DNA of 53,023 bases, from NCBI GenBank assembly GCA_016235815.1, contig JACRIM010000011.1:1-53023 (forward strand), written 5' to 3'. Source of the stretch: Planctomycetota bacterium. GTDB taxonomy: Bacteria; Planctomycetota; Phycisphaerae; UBA1845; UTPLA1. Of this stretch, positions 31,716 through 40,622 are shown in pieces. The position numbers and the translations under genes are program-made. The notes under the pieces are model-generated. The model made no database searches, was not told where the DNA came from, and worked only from the letters and a program-made list of their open reading frames with translations. How positions within the stretch are numbered: the stretch's first letter is position 1; each line of letters opens with the position of its first letter.

Positions 31716-32437
31716 CTTCGGCCCGTGCTGAGTGCCTTTTTCTGCTCCCCCAATAACCGTTCGATGCCGCGCTCGGCCATTGCAATCATAGCGTCCATTT
31801 CGGCCCGGCTGAACGTCGCCTCTTCGCCCGCGCCCTGCACTTCGACGAATCGGCCGCGCCCCGTACGCACGACGTTGAAATCAACCTCGGCGTCGCGGTC
31901 TTCAAGGTAGCACAAATCGAGCAGCGGCTTCCCTTTAAGCAGTCCGACGCTGACGGCGGCGACGCTGTCGGTGATCGGGTTCTTGCGGAGTTTTTTCTTT
32001 TTCATGAGCCACGCGACGGCATCCATGACGGCCACATAGGCACCGGTGATGCTGGCGGTGCGCGTGCCGCCGTCGGCCTGGAGAACGTCGCAGTCAATCC
32101 AGATGGTTCGCTTGCCGAGGGCCTTCATGTCGACGACGGTGCGGAGGGAGCGGCCGATGAGGCGCTGAATCTCCTGCACGCGGCCGTCGATTTTTCCGCC
32201 ACGATTGCGCCCGCGGCGCTGGCCGGTGCTGGCAGGGAGCATGTCATACTCAGCGGTGACCCATCCGAGGCCGGAAGCCTCGCGCCACTTCGGAACTTCG
32301 TCGTCAACACATGCGGTGCAGAGGACGTGCGTCTCACCGGTCTTGATGAGGACGGAACCGGGTGCGGCGTTGGTAAAGCCTCGCTGGATGATGAGCGGGC
32401 GGAGTTGATCGGGTTTGCGGCCGTCGGGTCGTGGCAT
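31712..32437 (-). CDS. rph: Ribonuclease PH
   Basis: RNase PH is a phosphorolytic 3'-5' exonuclease that trims tRNA 3' ends. The 241-residue protein begins MPRPDGRKPDQLRP and shows the conserved AEYDMLPASTGQR, RGGKIDGRVQEIQRLIGRSLR and DVLQADGGTRTASITGAYVA motifs and the C-terminal VQGAGEEATFSRAEMDAMI. Length and active-site pattern are normal. The stop overlaps the next gene as ATGA. It lies 49 nt downstream of tsaE. Confidence 0.97.
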   Translation of the reverse strand: MPRPDGRKPDQLRPLIIQRGFTNAAPGSVLIKTGETHVLCTACVDDEVPKWREASGLGWVTAEYDMLPASTGQRRGRNRGGKIDGRVQEIQRLIGRSLRTVVDMKALGKRTIWIDCDVLQADGGTRTASITGAYVAVMDAVAWLMKKKKLRKNPITDSVAAVSVGLLKGKPLLDLCYLEDRDAEVDFNVVRTGRGRFVEVQGAGEEATFSRAEMDAMIAMAERGIERLLGEQKKALSTGRR

Positions 32438-32486
32438 GGATTTCCTTATTGCGTTGGGGCACTTATTACACAGGAAAGTTGGTTGG

Positions 32487-32951
32487 TCAAGCGGACAGGT
32501 TCTTTCGCATCGCCTCGGTTGCGACGTTTATCGTTATTCGACGATCCGATTCGCCGCACGACACAAGCGTTATCCATTGCGTGCTTTCCGGCATTGCCTC
32601 TTTGACGCGGTCGGCCCATTCGACGATGACCACGCCGCCGGCGTCGCACATCTCGTCGAAGCCGAGGGCAGCGAGTTGGCCGGCGTCGGAGAGGCGATAG
32701 GCGTCGAGGTGATAGACGGGTACGCGGCCCGCATATTCATTTACCAGGACGAAGGTCGGACTGTTCACGATGCGATCGTCGTTGACGCCAAGGCCTGAGG
32801 CGATGCCTTTCACGAGGTGCGTCTTGCCTGCGCCCAGCTCGCCCATCAGGCCGATCACTTCGCCGCCGACGAGGGCATTGCCGATGGCTCGGCCAATCCG
32901 AAGCGTGTCTTCGACGCTGTGCGACTCGATTGTGAGCGGTTCGTTGGTCAT
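32487..32951 (-). CDS. tsaE: tRNA threonylcarbamoyladenosine biosynthesis ATPase TsaE
   Basis: TsaE is the small ATPase that works with TsaB and TsaD to form t6A at position 37 of tRNA. The 154-residue protein has the Walker A GELGAGKT (37-44), the PTFVLVNEY segment, HLDAYRL and the IVEWADRV motif near 120. The start overlaps the thiL stop by 4 nt (ATGA). TsaB and TsaD are not in the window. Confidence 0.95.
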   Translation of the reverse strand: MTNEPLTIESHSVEDTLRIGRAIGNALVGGEVIGLMGELGAGKTHLVKGIASGLGVNDDRIVNSPTFVLVNEYAGRVPVYHLDAYRLSDAGQLAALGFDEMCDAGGVVIVEWADRVKEAMPESTQWITLVSCGESDRRITINVATEAMRKNLSA

Positions 32952-33910
32952 GCCGTGAAGTGCCGCCAGCCGCGCGGGGTGATGGGGGTTTTCAATTTGT
33001 CCGCGCCTTCGAGCCAGAGGCCTCGCTCTGCGATCACTTCACCGATGACGCGCACGCGCATCGGGCCGAACTTCTGCGAGACGTCGCCGCCTTCGGGGGT
33101 TTCCATGAAGGCCTTCCATGCCTTTGCGTCAACCGTGAGGAGGAGCTCGAAATCCTCGCCGTCGTTCAGCACATGATCGAGCACGCTTCGGCCGTCGGCA
33201 CGGGCGGCGAGTTCGGCATCGTGCGACGCGGTGGCTTCGGTCAGTTCGCGCCAAAGCTTGAGGCCGACGCCGGATGCTTTTGCCATTCGCGCGGCATCGA
33301 CGGAGAGACCGTCGCTGAGATCCATCATGGCGTGCAGGCCCCCACCGAGCCGCTCGGCCAGCCATTTTGCTTCGCGCACGCGCGGCGTGAAGGTGATGTG
33401 CCGCCCTGCGATGCTGCCGCCGAGTTCGCCGGTGACGCAGATCAGATCGCCGACCTTCGCCCCCGTTCGTCGCACCGGCGACACTTCCGGCCACGGCTCC
33501 GCCAGCACGGTCACGTCAATGACCAGTGGATAATCCCAACTATTCGTATCGCCGCCGACGATGAGACAGTTGTATTCCTTCGCCAAGGCCTCGATCCCGA
33601 TATACAGCCCCTTCGCCTGCTCCATGGTCCATGCGTTCGGCAGCGCGACGCTGACCATCGCGAAGCGCGGGCACACCGCCATGGCCGCGCAATCCGACAG
33701 GCTCACGGCCAGAGCCTTTCGCCCGATCAACTCTGGAGAATGCACGGTTGTCTTGAAATCGACTCCGTCCATGAGCATATCGGAGGTGACCAAATAGCCC
33801 GCCGCGCTGCCGGGCAGCATGGCCATGTCGTCGCCGATGCCGATGGGCAGGTCGGTCCTTGGAAATCGCGAGGCGATCCAGGCGATGAGTTGGTCTTCGC
33901 TTTTTTCCAC
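32948..33910 (-). CDS. thiL: Thiamine-monophosphate kinase
   Basis: ThiL phosphorylates thiamine monophosphate to the active cofactor thiamine diphosphate. The 320-residue protein has GIGDDMAML near the N-terminus, the SDMLMDGVDF and ALAVSLSDCAAM segments, GGDTNSWDYPLVIDVTVLAE, the DLSDGLSVDAARMAKASGVG motif and a final GEDFELLLTV. These cover the ATP and substrate sites of the PurM-like fold. It heads the thiL-tsaE-rph-lipoprotein-rdgB unit and is divergent from ispD, with about 110 nt between them. Confidence 0.95.
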   Translation of the reverse strand: MEKSEDQLIAWIASRFPRTDLPIGIGDDMAMLPGSAAGYLVTSDMLMDGVDFKTTVHSPELIGRKALAVSLSDCAAMAVCPRFAMVSVALPNAWTMEQAKGLYIGIEALAKEYNCLIVGGDTNSWDYPLVIDVTVLAEPWPEVSPVRRTGAKVGDLICVTGELGGSIAGRHITFTPRVREAKWLAERLGGGLHAMMDLSDGLSVDAARMAKASGVGLKLWRELTEATASHDAELAARADGRSVLDHVLNDGEDFELLLTVDAKAWKAFMETPEGGDVSQKFGPMRVRVIGEVIAERGLWLEGADKLKTPITPRGWRHFTA

Positions 33911-34023
33911 GGGGGTATTCTACGCGCGTCCTTCGGCGAATCCGAGCACCACGGCGCGACTAAGCGGGTTTTGTTTCGTCTGTGCATTACGGCTAAACTG
34001 ACGTTATTCAAGGAGCCGCTCCC

Positions 34024-34770
34024 ATGAGCAAAATGGCCGTGATCGTCGTTGCCGCCGGTAGCGGGAAGCGTTTTGGCGGAAACGAGAGCAAGATATTCGC
34101 GAAGCTGGACAACCAGCCGCTGTTTCTTCGCGCCGTTCAGCTTTTCGTCAATCGCGAGGATGTCTGTCAGACGATCCTCGTGGTCTCCCCTGCCGACATG
34201 AATCAGATGAAATCCAAGTTCGGGGCGAACCTCGGCTTTATGGGTGTGAAACTCGTCGAAGGCGGGGCCGAGCGGCATGATTCCGTGGCAGCCGGTCTCG
34301 CTGCTCTAAATGACGACGTGGAATTCGTGGCCGTGCATGACGCGGCGCGGGTGTGCGTTGCGTACGAATGGATCGACACGATCTTTGCCGCTGCTCAGCA
34401 ATCGGGGGCGGCGGTGCCGGTGGTGCCGGTGACGTCGACGCTGAAGCGCGTCAAACCCGACAAGACGCTTGGTGAGACGGTGCCTCGCGACGGACTTTAC
34501 ATGGCACAAACGCCGCAGATCTTCCGACGGGATGTGATCAAGGCGGCCTATGCGGGCTTGGAAGAACTAAAGAAGCTTGAGGGCAAGGCGATTACCGACG
34601 ATGCGCAGTTGGTGTCGGCTTCGGGGTTTCCGGTGACGGCGGTCGATGGCGACGCGCGGAACATTAAGATCACAACGCGCGGGGATTTGACGCTGGCGGG
34701 GGCGATACTGAAGTGCCTGCCGCAGAAGCCGGTGGCGCGGGGCGGGGTGTTTGAAGAGGCGCGGTGGTGA
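34024..34770 (+). CDS. ispD: 2-C-methyl-D-erythritol 4-phosphate cytidylyltransferase
   Basis: IspD transfers CMP from CTP to methylerythritol 4-phosphate in the MEP pathway. The 248-residue protein has the nucleotidyltransferase loop VVAAGSGKRFGG (residues 8-19), a phosphate-site Lys, GGAERHDSVAAGL, VHDAARV, VVPVTSTLKRV and the TPQIFRRDVIKAAY stretch with ITDDAQLV. A GGAG ribosome site (CAAGGAG) precedes the ATG. It is a stand-alone plus-strand gene; in many bacteria ispD and ispF are adjacent or fused, but here they are 25 kb apart. Confidence 0.95.
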   Translation: MSKMAVIVVAAGSGKRFGGNESKIFAKLDNQPLFLRAVQLFVNREDVCQTILVVSPADMNQMKSKFGANLGFMGVKLVEGGAERHDSVAAGLAALNDDVEFVAVHDAARVCVAYEWIDTIFAAAQQSGAAVPVVPVTSTLKRVKPDKTLGETVPRDGLYMAQTPQIFRRDVIKAAYAGLEELKKLEGKAITDDAQLVSASGFPVTAVDGDARNIKITTRGDLTLAGAILKCLPQKPVARGGVFEEARW

Positions 34771-34863
34771 CTTACGTTCTTCGCGCGACGGGGACGTTTT
34801 GTTCGTGTTCGTTGACCCCACCTCGCCACGGCGAAGCGCGCCCGGGTGCTCGGATAACTCGAA

Positions 34864-36165
34864 TCAAATGCGCGCGGCATCGGTGCACGGGCCGTTGGCG
34901 AAGAAGTTCACGATGAGGCTGTAGTAATAGTCCTTCGCATAAGGTGCGAAACCGACGTGGCCGCCGCCGGGGAGGACGAGGCCGGCGACGAGGGGGTTGT
35001 CGATTCGCGCGAAAAGGTCGGCGATGTCCTGGGCCGGGGCCATCGGGTCATTCGCGGCATGGACGATGACCGTTGGTGTCCGCGTAACCTGTAACTTGGG
35101 GTCGTGGATAATTTCCCGGTAGGGCAACATTCGAACAAATTGATAGGCATCTTGCTCGGCATCCGGGCCGGCGAGCACGGTGCGGGACAATTCCATTGCG
35201 ATGAGCCGACGAAGGCTGCCGTCGGGGTCGGGGTAGCCTTTTCGCTTCATGCGCTCGCGCACGGTCGACTGCAAACCGGCCATCACCGGTTCGCGAATCT
35301 TCGACCGCTTCACATCGAGCTTGTCGAGTAATTCCTCAAACCTTAGCACGGGCGAAAAGGCGAGGATGCCGGCGTCGAAATGGCGGGCGTCGACAAACGG
35401 ACCGAGCTTTTCGGCAATCGCCGGCGTGATGCCGGGGTGTGTGCCGCGGCTGCCGTCGTACCACGCAACATTCAAGGCGTGATTCGCGCCCCAGCAAAAA
35501 CCGACAAGCCCCGTACGCCGTACGCCGGGCTGCGCGCTCAACCAGCGTGACACGGCGAGGAGATCAGCGGTCTCCAGTGAACTGAACGAATACGCCGCGG
35601 TCGGGGTGCGTCGTTCGGTCATGCCATGGCCGCGAAGTTCCAGCGCCAGAACATGGAATCCGCACGCACGCAATCCCACCGCAAGGTCGCGCGTGCGCCG
35701 CACGCGATTGTCACCCAGCAGGCCGGGCAGAAGCACAATGGCATCGGCCTCTTTTCGCGACGAACCATCCACGGCCCATCCGAGTCGACCCGCAAGCGGC
35801 AGGTCGTCGTACCCCGGCACCCAGGCATCGTCGAACCCCGGCCAGGGTTCAGCTTCGCCGTCGCCTTCGCGCCCGGCACCGGCGGCCTGCGCGGTATGCG
35901 TAAGCCCGTTCCAATTCGTGCGGAGCGAGCCGAGTCGATCTTCGGAGAGTCCGAAGTGCCCGAATACGTCGGTCGGCCGACGGGCGGCGTCAAACAACTG
36001 TTCGGTTAGGAGTGCGGGACGGTCGCCTTCGGGCAGCAGGTGTTTTTGTTTCTCGTGGACGTGGGTGAGCCATTGCCGCGTGGAGTAGGGCGCTGGCAAA
36101 TGAGCGCGCACGATCGCCGCCGGGTTGAGCGGAAGGGTCTGTTCGGAGAATGTGCCGAAAATCAT
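34864..36165 (-). CDS. Alpha/beta hydrolase (YheT-like) with a cysteine nucleophile
   Basis: A 433-residue alpha/beta-hydrolase. The core begins with LLPGLLGDNRVRRTRDLA and ALELRGHGMTERR. The nucleophile elbow reads GFCWGANH, with Cys where most family members have Ser. The acid and base are likely the Asp of HAANDPMAP and the His of LPGGGHVGF. The ~170 N-terminal residues form a separate region with no recognised domain. The overall pattern is like the YheT/ABHD1-3 group of esterases, but the Cys elbow recalls dienelactone hydrolases. The substrate is unknown. It lies downstream of ftsI on the same strand with a ~115-nt gap. Confidence 0.75.
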   Translation of the reverse strand: MIFGTFSEQTLPLNPAAIVRAHLPAPYSTRQWLTHVHEKQKHLLPEGDRPALLTEQLFDAARRPTDVFGHFGLSEDRLGSLRTNWNGLTHTAQAAGAGREGDGEAEPWPGFDDAWVPGYDDLPLAGRLGWAVDGSSRKEADAIVLLPGLLGDNRVRRTRDLAVGLRACGFHVLALELRGHGMTERRTPTAAYSFSSLETADLLAVSRWLSAQPGVRRTGLVGFCWGANHALNVAWYDGSRGTHPGITPAIAEKLGPFVDARHFDAGILAFSPVLRFEELLDKLDVKRSKIREPVMAGLQSTVRERMKRKGYPDPDGSLRRLIAMELSRTVLAGPDAEQDAYQFVRMLPYREIIHDPKLQVTRTPTVIVHAANDPMAPAQDIADLFARIDNPLVAGLVLPGGGHVGFAPYAKDYYYSLIVNFFANGPCTDAARI

Positions 36166-36281
36166 TTTTCGCCAACTGAACCTTCACGGTTCACTTGGCG
36201 GGCATCATACCGGCAAATACATGATGAAATCGACGCTTATGGAGTCGTGCGCGGGGAGCCGAACGAGCTGGCAGCGTTTCG

Positions 36282-38042
36282 TTAGTCGGAGGCGGGGGCG
36301 GCAGCGACGGTCGGGTTTTCGTGCGAACCGCTCTTATCGGGGTCGATCTGTAGATAGGCGAGCGAATGGGCGAGAATATTCTTCACGACCGGGGCCGCGA
36401 CCGTACCGCCGTAGTAGCCGATCGACTTCTTCGGGCGCGTCACGGCGACAATGACGACGAGCTGCGGGTTGTCCGCCGGCGCGGCCGCCACGAAGGAACT
36501 GACGTAGGCATCCTTCTCGTATCCCCCGCCGCCTTTGCGGGCGATTTGGGCCGTGCCCGTTTTGCCAAAGACGCGGTAATGGGCGAGGCGCGAGGCCTTG
36601 CCGGTTCCAATTTCGACGATCGGCTCCAACACCTTTTCCTTCATCTGCGCGACGATTTTCTCGGGAAGGACGCGGCCTTTGTTCGGCGGATTGGAGAAAT
36701 CACTGACGAGTCGACCATCGGGTGCGAGCACGGCGCGGATGACGAAGGGCTGCACGAGGTAGCCGCCATTCGCAAAGACGCAAAATGCGCGGGCGAGTTG
36801 CAAGGGCGTGACGGCGATTTCCTGGCCCATGGGAATGCTGCTGGTCGTGAACGAGGTCCAGCGGTTGAAAGGCTGGACGATTCCGGGGTCTTCGCCGGCG
36901 ATGTCGATGCCGGTCTTTTCGCCAAAGCCAAAGGCCTTCACATATTTGTATAGACGCTCGTTGCCCATCTTGCGGCCGATCTTGGCCATGCCGATGTTGC
37001 TCGACTTAATCAGCACTTCTTCAAACGACAGGACGCCGTACGGGTGGTGGTCGTGGAGGACGCGGGCGCCTTCGACATACGTACCGTTTTCGCAATTGAA
37101 CGATTCGCCGAGGTGAACGCTGTTTTCCGCGAGGCCCCCGGCGGCAATGAAAGGTTTGAAGGTGCTGCCCGGTTCATAAGGATCGGTGATGGCGCGATTT
37201 CGATAGCGGGCCGGTTGCGAATCCTGGTAGCGATTCGGATCGAAGCTGGGAATGTTGGCCATGGCGAGGATGGCGCCGGTGCCGGGGTGCATGACGATGG
37301 CAACCGCGCTTTGTGCCTGATACTTGGTGATGCACTCCTCCAGCTCTTTCTCAACGACGGCCTGTATCTCCGTATCGATGGTGAGGACGACGTGCATGCC
37401 GTCGCGCGGCGGACGATAGCCTCCGTCGGCCAGCCAGAAGGCCTTGCGGCCGGCGTCGCGGATGATGGTCTTGAGGCCGTTTTCCCCGCGGAGCCATGAT
37501 TCGCACTGATACTCGATGCCGCTGACACCGTGGCCGTCGGCGGCAACGAAGCCGAGCAATGCGCCGGCGAGAGAGTTCATCGGGTAGATGCGATACGGCT
37601 CATCGAAAACGCCGAGGCCGTGGATACCGGTGCCACGGACAAGTTCGGCCTGCTCATCGGTGACGCCGCGCTTGATGACGAAGAAACGCTGGTCATCAGC
37701 GGCGATGAGGTCGGGGGCGATCTCGCCGGAGTCGACGCCGAGAATCTCGGAGAGTCGCTGCGAGGCTTCTTCCTTGTCGGGGATGACTTTCGGGTCCGCG
37801 AAGATGCTCTTGCGAAGAAGCGTGCCGGCGATCATGCGGCCGCGCGAATCGACGATGAGACCGCGGCGGTGGCGAAGGGGGTGATAGGAGCGTTGTTGGC
37901 GGTCGGCGCGGGCGAGGAGCGTTGAACCCTGACGCTCGTTGATGTAAATCAAACGACCGATCAGCGCGACAAACGCGAGGATGAGCGTGCCGCAAAGCAG
38001 ACGCACGATCGAATTGGGATTTCGCGACCGCAAGGCATCCAT
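36282..38042 (-). CDS. ftsI: Division-specific penicillin-binding protein (FtsI/PBP3-like transpeptidase)
   Basis: A class B penicillin-binding protein that cross-links septal peptidoglycan. The 586 residues comprise a short cytoplasmic part, one membrane anchor (about 13-33), the PBP dimerisation domain, and the transpeptidase domain with S293 in PGSTFKP, SSN (347-349) and KTGT (494-497). It lacks a PASTA extension and ends in a Pro/Ala-rich tail. A GGAAAGGA ribosome site lies very close to the ATG. It follows ftsL by 29 nt in an rsmH-LysM-ftsL-ftsI cluster. mur genes do not follow, so the usual dcw cluster is broken here. Confidence 0.94.
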   Translation of the reverse strand: MDALRSRNPNSIVRLLCGTLILAFVALIGRLIYINERQGSTLLARADRQQRSYHPLRHRRGLIVDSRGRMIAGTLLRKSIFADPKVIPDKEEASQRLSEILGVDSGEIAPDLIAADDQRFFVIKRGVTDEQAELVRGTGIHGLGVFDEPYRIYPMNSLAGALLGFVAADGHGVSGIEYQCESWLRGENGLKTIIRDAGRKAFWLADGGYRPPRDGMHVVLTIDTEIQAVVEKELEECITKYQAQSAVAIVMHPGTGAILAMANIPSFDPNRYQDSQPARYRNRAITDPYEPGSTFKPFIAAGGLAENSVHLGESFNCENGTYVEGARVLHDHHPYGVLSFEEVLIKSSNIGMAKIGRKMGNERLYKYVKAFGFGEKTGIDIAGEDPGIVQPFNRWTSFTTSSIPMGQEIAVTPLQLARAFCVFANGGYLVQPFVIRAVLAPDGRLVSDFSNPPNKGRVLPEKIVAQMKEKVLEPIVEIGTGKASRLAHYRVFGKTGTAQIARKGGGGYEKDAYVSSFVAAAPADNPQLVVIVAVTRPKKSIGYYGGTVAAPVVKNILAHSLAYLQIDPDKSGSHENPTVAAAPASD

Positions 38043-38071
38043 TCCTTTCCGGGGCGGGCAAACTGGGAGGA

Positions 38072-38353
38072 TTAATCCGAGGCCTTCGCCGCGGCATCCT
38101 TGACCCCCGGGTCTTTCTGCGGCGGAACGACGTTCAGGCCCAACTCGGTGGCGCGGCGACGAATTTCGTCGGGGCCGCGAAGCCGGGCAAGCTCCATTTC
38201 CTGTGCCCAGAGCGTCTGCTCGAGCACGATCTTCTTATAGTGTAGGCGCTGGATTCGGTTGGCCGCCTTGGCGGATTCGGCCTGCAGGCCCACCGTGGCG
38301 ATTCCAACCGTCACGAGCAGGAACAGAACCAACAAGGCGCGGGCAACTGTCAC
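38072..38353 (-). CDS. ftsL: FtsL-like septal protein
   Basis: A 93-residue bitopic membrane protein. One N-terminal transmembrane helix (about 5-25) is followed by a predicted coiled coil (about 30-60: ANRIQRLHYKKIVLEQTLWAQEMELARL) and a charged tail. Sequence conservation in FtsL is low, so the call rests on size, topology and position directly before ftsI and downstream of rsmH. It would form part of the FtsQLB-like complex that activates septal peptidoglycan synthesis. It starts 12 nt after the LysM gene stop. Confidence 0.75.
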   Translation of the reverse strand: MTVARALLVLFLLVTVGIATVGLQAESAKAANRIQRLHYKKIVLEQTLWAQEMELARLRGPDEIRRRATELGLNVVPPQKDPGVKDAAAKASD

Positions 38354-38365
38354 GAACGGGACTCC

Positions 38366-39508
38366 TTACGGCTCGGCCGACTCGGGGGCGCGGGCCGAAA
38401 GCGTCGTCGATTCGCCCTGCGCGGTTTGTCGGACGGGCAGGCGAATCTTTGTGCCGGGTTTGAGGTTTTGCTTCTCGCCGATCTTGTTCAGGCGTTGCAG
38501 GTCTTTGGCGTATTTCTCGCTGCCGAGTTCTTTGCGGGCAATCTTGCTGAGCGTATCGCCTTTGCGAATCTCATACAGCTCGAACTTGATTTCCGCCGGA
38601 GGCTCCTTCTTCGACGCCGTAATGATCGTTGGTGACTTTTCTTTCGCCGTGGTCTTCGGCGTCGATTCAACGATCGGTTCGGGGATGCGCACGGGGGAAT
38701 CCGGCGATCCTGCCGGCTTGACGTTATTCGCAAAGCTGCCCGCAAACGGCGAGCCTGGTTCGAACTTGTCGGCGTGCTCGCCGAGATTCGGGATGCGAAG
38801 CTTGTGGCCGGCCTTCACGCTTGAGACACTGGGCATGGTGTCCTTGTTCATCTTGAACAAGGCATCGACGCGGGCCGGCGTGGAGCGGCCGTAGTACTTC
38901 GCGGCGATCTTGCCGAGACTTTCGCCGGGTTGAACGGTGTGCTCGGCGAGGACGGTCCAGATGATTTTGGGGCCGTCATCAGCCGGGACTGGCGGTGTTG
39001 TGGTGGTCGGCTCCTCCTTCGTCTCGTTGGCGGCCAAGCCGGCCGGTTCCTCGGTGAAGGGTTTTGGCTCCGGGATGCGGGCGAGAATCGGGCCGGGGGT
39101 CGACGATGGTTCGGGTTTCGTGATCGAAGGGCCGACCGGCTCTGCGGTGTGGGCGGGGGTTTCGGTGCGCGACTTGATCAGGCTGGCGAGCGAATCGGGC
39201 AGGGGTTGGAGCGGCTCGTCCTCCGTCGGCGCCTGGGCGACCTGCTCCTCGCGAAGCGGCGCGGCGGGAAGCGTTTTCGTTCCCGACTTCACGATGGGCG
39301 CGAGTTGCGTGTCCACCGGGAGTTTGCCGGCATTGTGAAGCGGTTGTCCCTGAGTCGAGGGCGGTGAGTTTCGACTGCTGCTGTCGACGATGGTGAATTG
39401 CGGCGCGCCGGCCCCGCGTTGGACCGGGCCTTTCTCGGACAAAATGATCGCGAAGAGAATAATGAACGCGAGACCCACCAACAGGCCGATCTTTGTTTCC
39501 TTCGTCAC
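38366..39508 (-). CDS. Membrane-anchored protein with two LysM domains
   Basis: A 380-residue protein with an N-terminal membrane anchor (about 8-25), a long Pro/Thr/Glu-rich spacer (about 30-185) and two LysM peptidoglycan-binding domains (about 189-242, with HTVQPGESLGKIAAKYYG, and about 311-360, with YEIRKGDTLSKIARKELG). It therefore likely bridges the membrane and the cell wall. It sits between rsmH and ftsL inside a division cluster, which suggests a part in septum formation or wall anchoring. No hydrolase domain is seen. It starts 79 nt downstream of rsmH. Confidence 0.85.
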   Translation of the reverse strand: MTKETKIGLLVGLAFIILFAIILSEKGPVQRGAGAPQFTIVDSSSRNSPPSTQGQPLHNAGKLPVDTQLAPIVKSGTKTLPAAPLREEQVAQAPTEDEPLQPLPDSLASLIKSRTETPAHTAEPVGPSITKPEPSSTPGPILARIPEPKPFTEEPAGLAANETKEEPTTTTPPVPADDGPKIIWTVLAEHTVQPGESLGKIAAKYYGRSTPARVDALFKMNKDTMPSVSSVKAGHKLRIPNLGEHADKFEPGSPFAGSFANNVKPAGSPDSPVRIPEPIVESTPKTTAKEKSPTIITASKKEPPAEIKFELYEIRKGDTLSKIARKELGSEKYAKDLQRLNKIGEKQNLKPGTKIRLPVRQTAQGESTTLSARAPESAEP

Positions 39509-39587
39509 TCAAGCACCTCCGTGTGCTATCGGGTTCGGGTTCGCAGTCGAACACGATACCCGCGGTTTCCAGAAATTCAAGCTGAAA

Positions 39588-40499
39588 TCAGCATTTCTCC
39601 GCGACGCGAAACTTTGCCGACCGGCTTCTCGGATTCGCCGCCATCTCGTCGTCACCCGGAACGAGCGGCTTCTTGGTCAGGATGCGATACTCTCCGGCGC
39701 TTTCGCGCGCTTTGAAGTCGATCTTGACCAGCCGATCCTCGCCACTGTGGAAGCTGATGACCGCGATGCGTCCGCCGGGCATGAGCATCTCCCGCGCGTC
39801 GGCCAACAGGCTCGTCAGGGACTGCCCTTCACGGTTCACCGCGATGCGCAGGGCCATGAAGGTGCGCGTCGCGGGGTGAATGCGTCCGGGATGGCCTTCG
39901 GGGTTCTCCCCGATGGCGGCGGCGACGAGTCGGGCGAGCATGACCGTACTGTTGATCCGTCCTTGCCGGCGAGCTGCGCAAATCCGCTTTGCAATTTTTC
40001 GGCTGTGTCGCTCCTGACTCTGAAAGTAAAGTAAATCAGATAGTTCGCCTTCTCCGAGGGTGTTGACCAAATCGGCGGCGGTTGTCTTCTGACGGGGGTC
40101 CAATCGCATGTCGAGGGGGCCTTCGAGGTCGAAGGAAAGACCACGGGCGGGGTCGGCGATCTGATTACTGCTGACGCCAAGGTCGGCCAGGATCCCGGCA
40201 ACCGGGCCTGGGTTCAGATCGGCCAACACTCGGCGCAGGTCGGCAAAATTTGCCTGAAGGAGTTGAACTCGACCGACGAACGGGGCAAGCCGTGTTCGGG
40301 CTGTTTCGATGTTGGCTGGGTCAACGTCAAGTCCGATAATAGTGAGCTTCTGCGATGCTCTTAAGAGTGCCTCGCTATGCCCTCCGAGGCCCAACGTGCA
40401 GTCAACTACCGCTCCGGAAAGCCCGCCGAGGTGTTCGACGACCTCGCCGGGCATGACCGTAACGTGCGCGGGGTTCGACGACCCTTGTTCATCCGACAT
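39588..40499 (-). CDS. rsmH: 16S rRNA m4C1402 methyltransferase RsmH (MraW)
   Basis: RsmH N4-methylates C1402 of 16S rRNA in the ribosomal P site. The 303-residue protein begins with HVTVMPGEVVEHL, then the SAM-binding VVDCTLGLGGHSEALL and GLDVDPANIETA. It also has ADLGVSSNQIADPARGLSF, DMRLDP, TRTFMALRIAVNREGQSL and GGRIAVISFHSGEDRLVK. It heads the division cluster as in most bacteria; mraZ is not seen upstream, where the divergent ubiE gene begins about 120 nt away. Confidence 0.96.
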   Translation of the reverse strand: MSDEQGSSNPAHVTVMPGEVVEHLGGLSGAVVDCTLGLGGHSEALLRASQKLTIIGLDVDPANIETARTRLAPFVGRVQLLQANFADLRRVLADLNPGPVAGILADLGVSSNQIADPARGLSFDLEGPLDMRLDPRQKTTAADLVNTLGEGELSDLLYFQSQERHSRKIAKRICAARRQGRINSTVMLARLVAAAIGENPEGHPGRIHPATRTFMALRIAVNREGQSLTSLLADAREMLMPGGRIAVISFHSGEDRLVKIDFKARESAGEYRILTKKPLVPGDDEMAANPRSRSAKFRVAEKC

Positions 40500-40575
40500 C
40501 CCTTAACCATCCTTACTTAGCAGGTGCGCGATCGGGGTCGCGATTGTAGGTGAGATTCGTCAAAAACATTGAAAC

Positions 40576-40598
40576 CCCGATAGGGCCGACCCATCGGG
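40576..40598 (+). repeat. Hairpin in the ubiE/menG leader
   Basis: CCCGAT (40576-40581), a bulged A, GGG, loop CCGA, CCC, ATCGGG (40593-40598) makes a 9-bp stem ending 24 nt before the ubiE start. It could be a leader structure affecting ubiE expression, or another REP-like palindrome (compare the CCCCTATCGGGG motif near 4236). There is no T-run to suggest a terminator for either divergent gene. Confidence 0.4.
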
Positions 40599-40622
40599 TG
40601 CCTATCGCTAAGATACAGTCTC

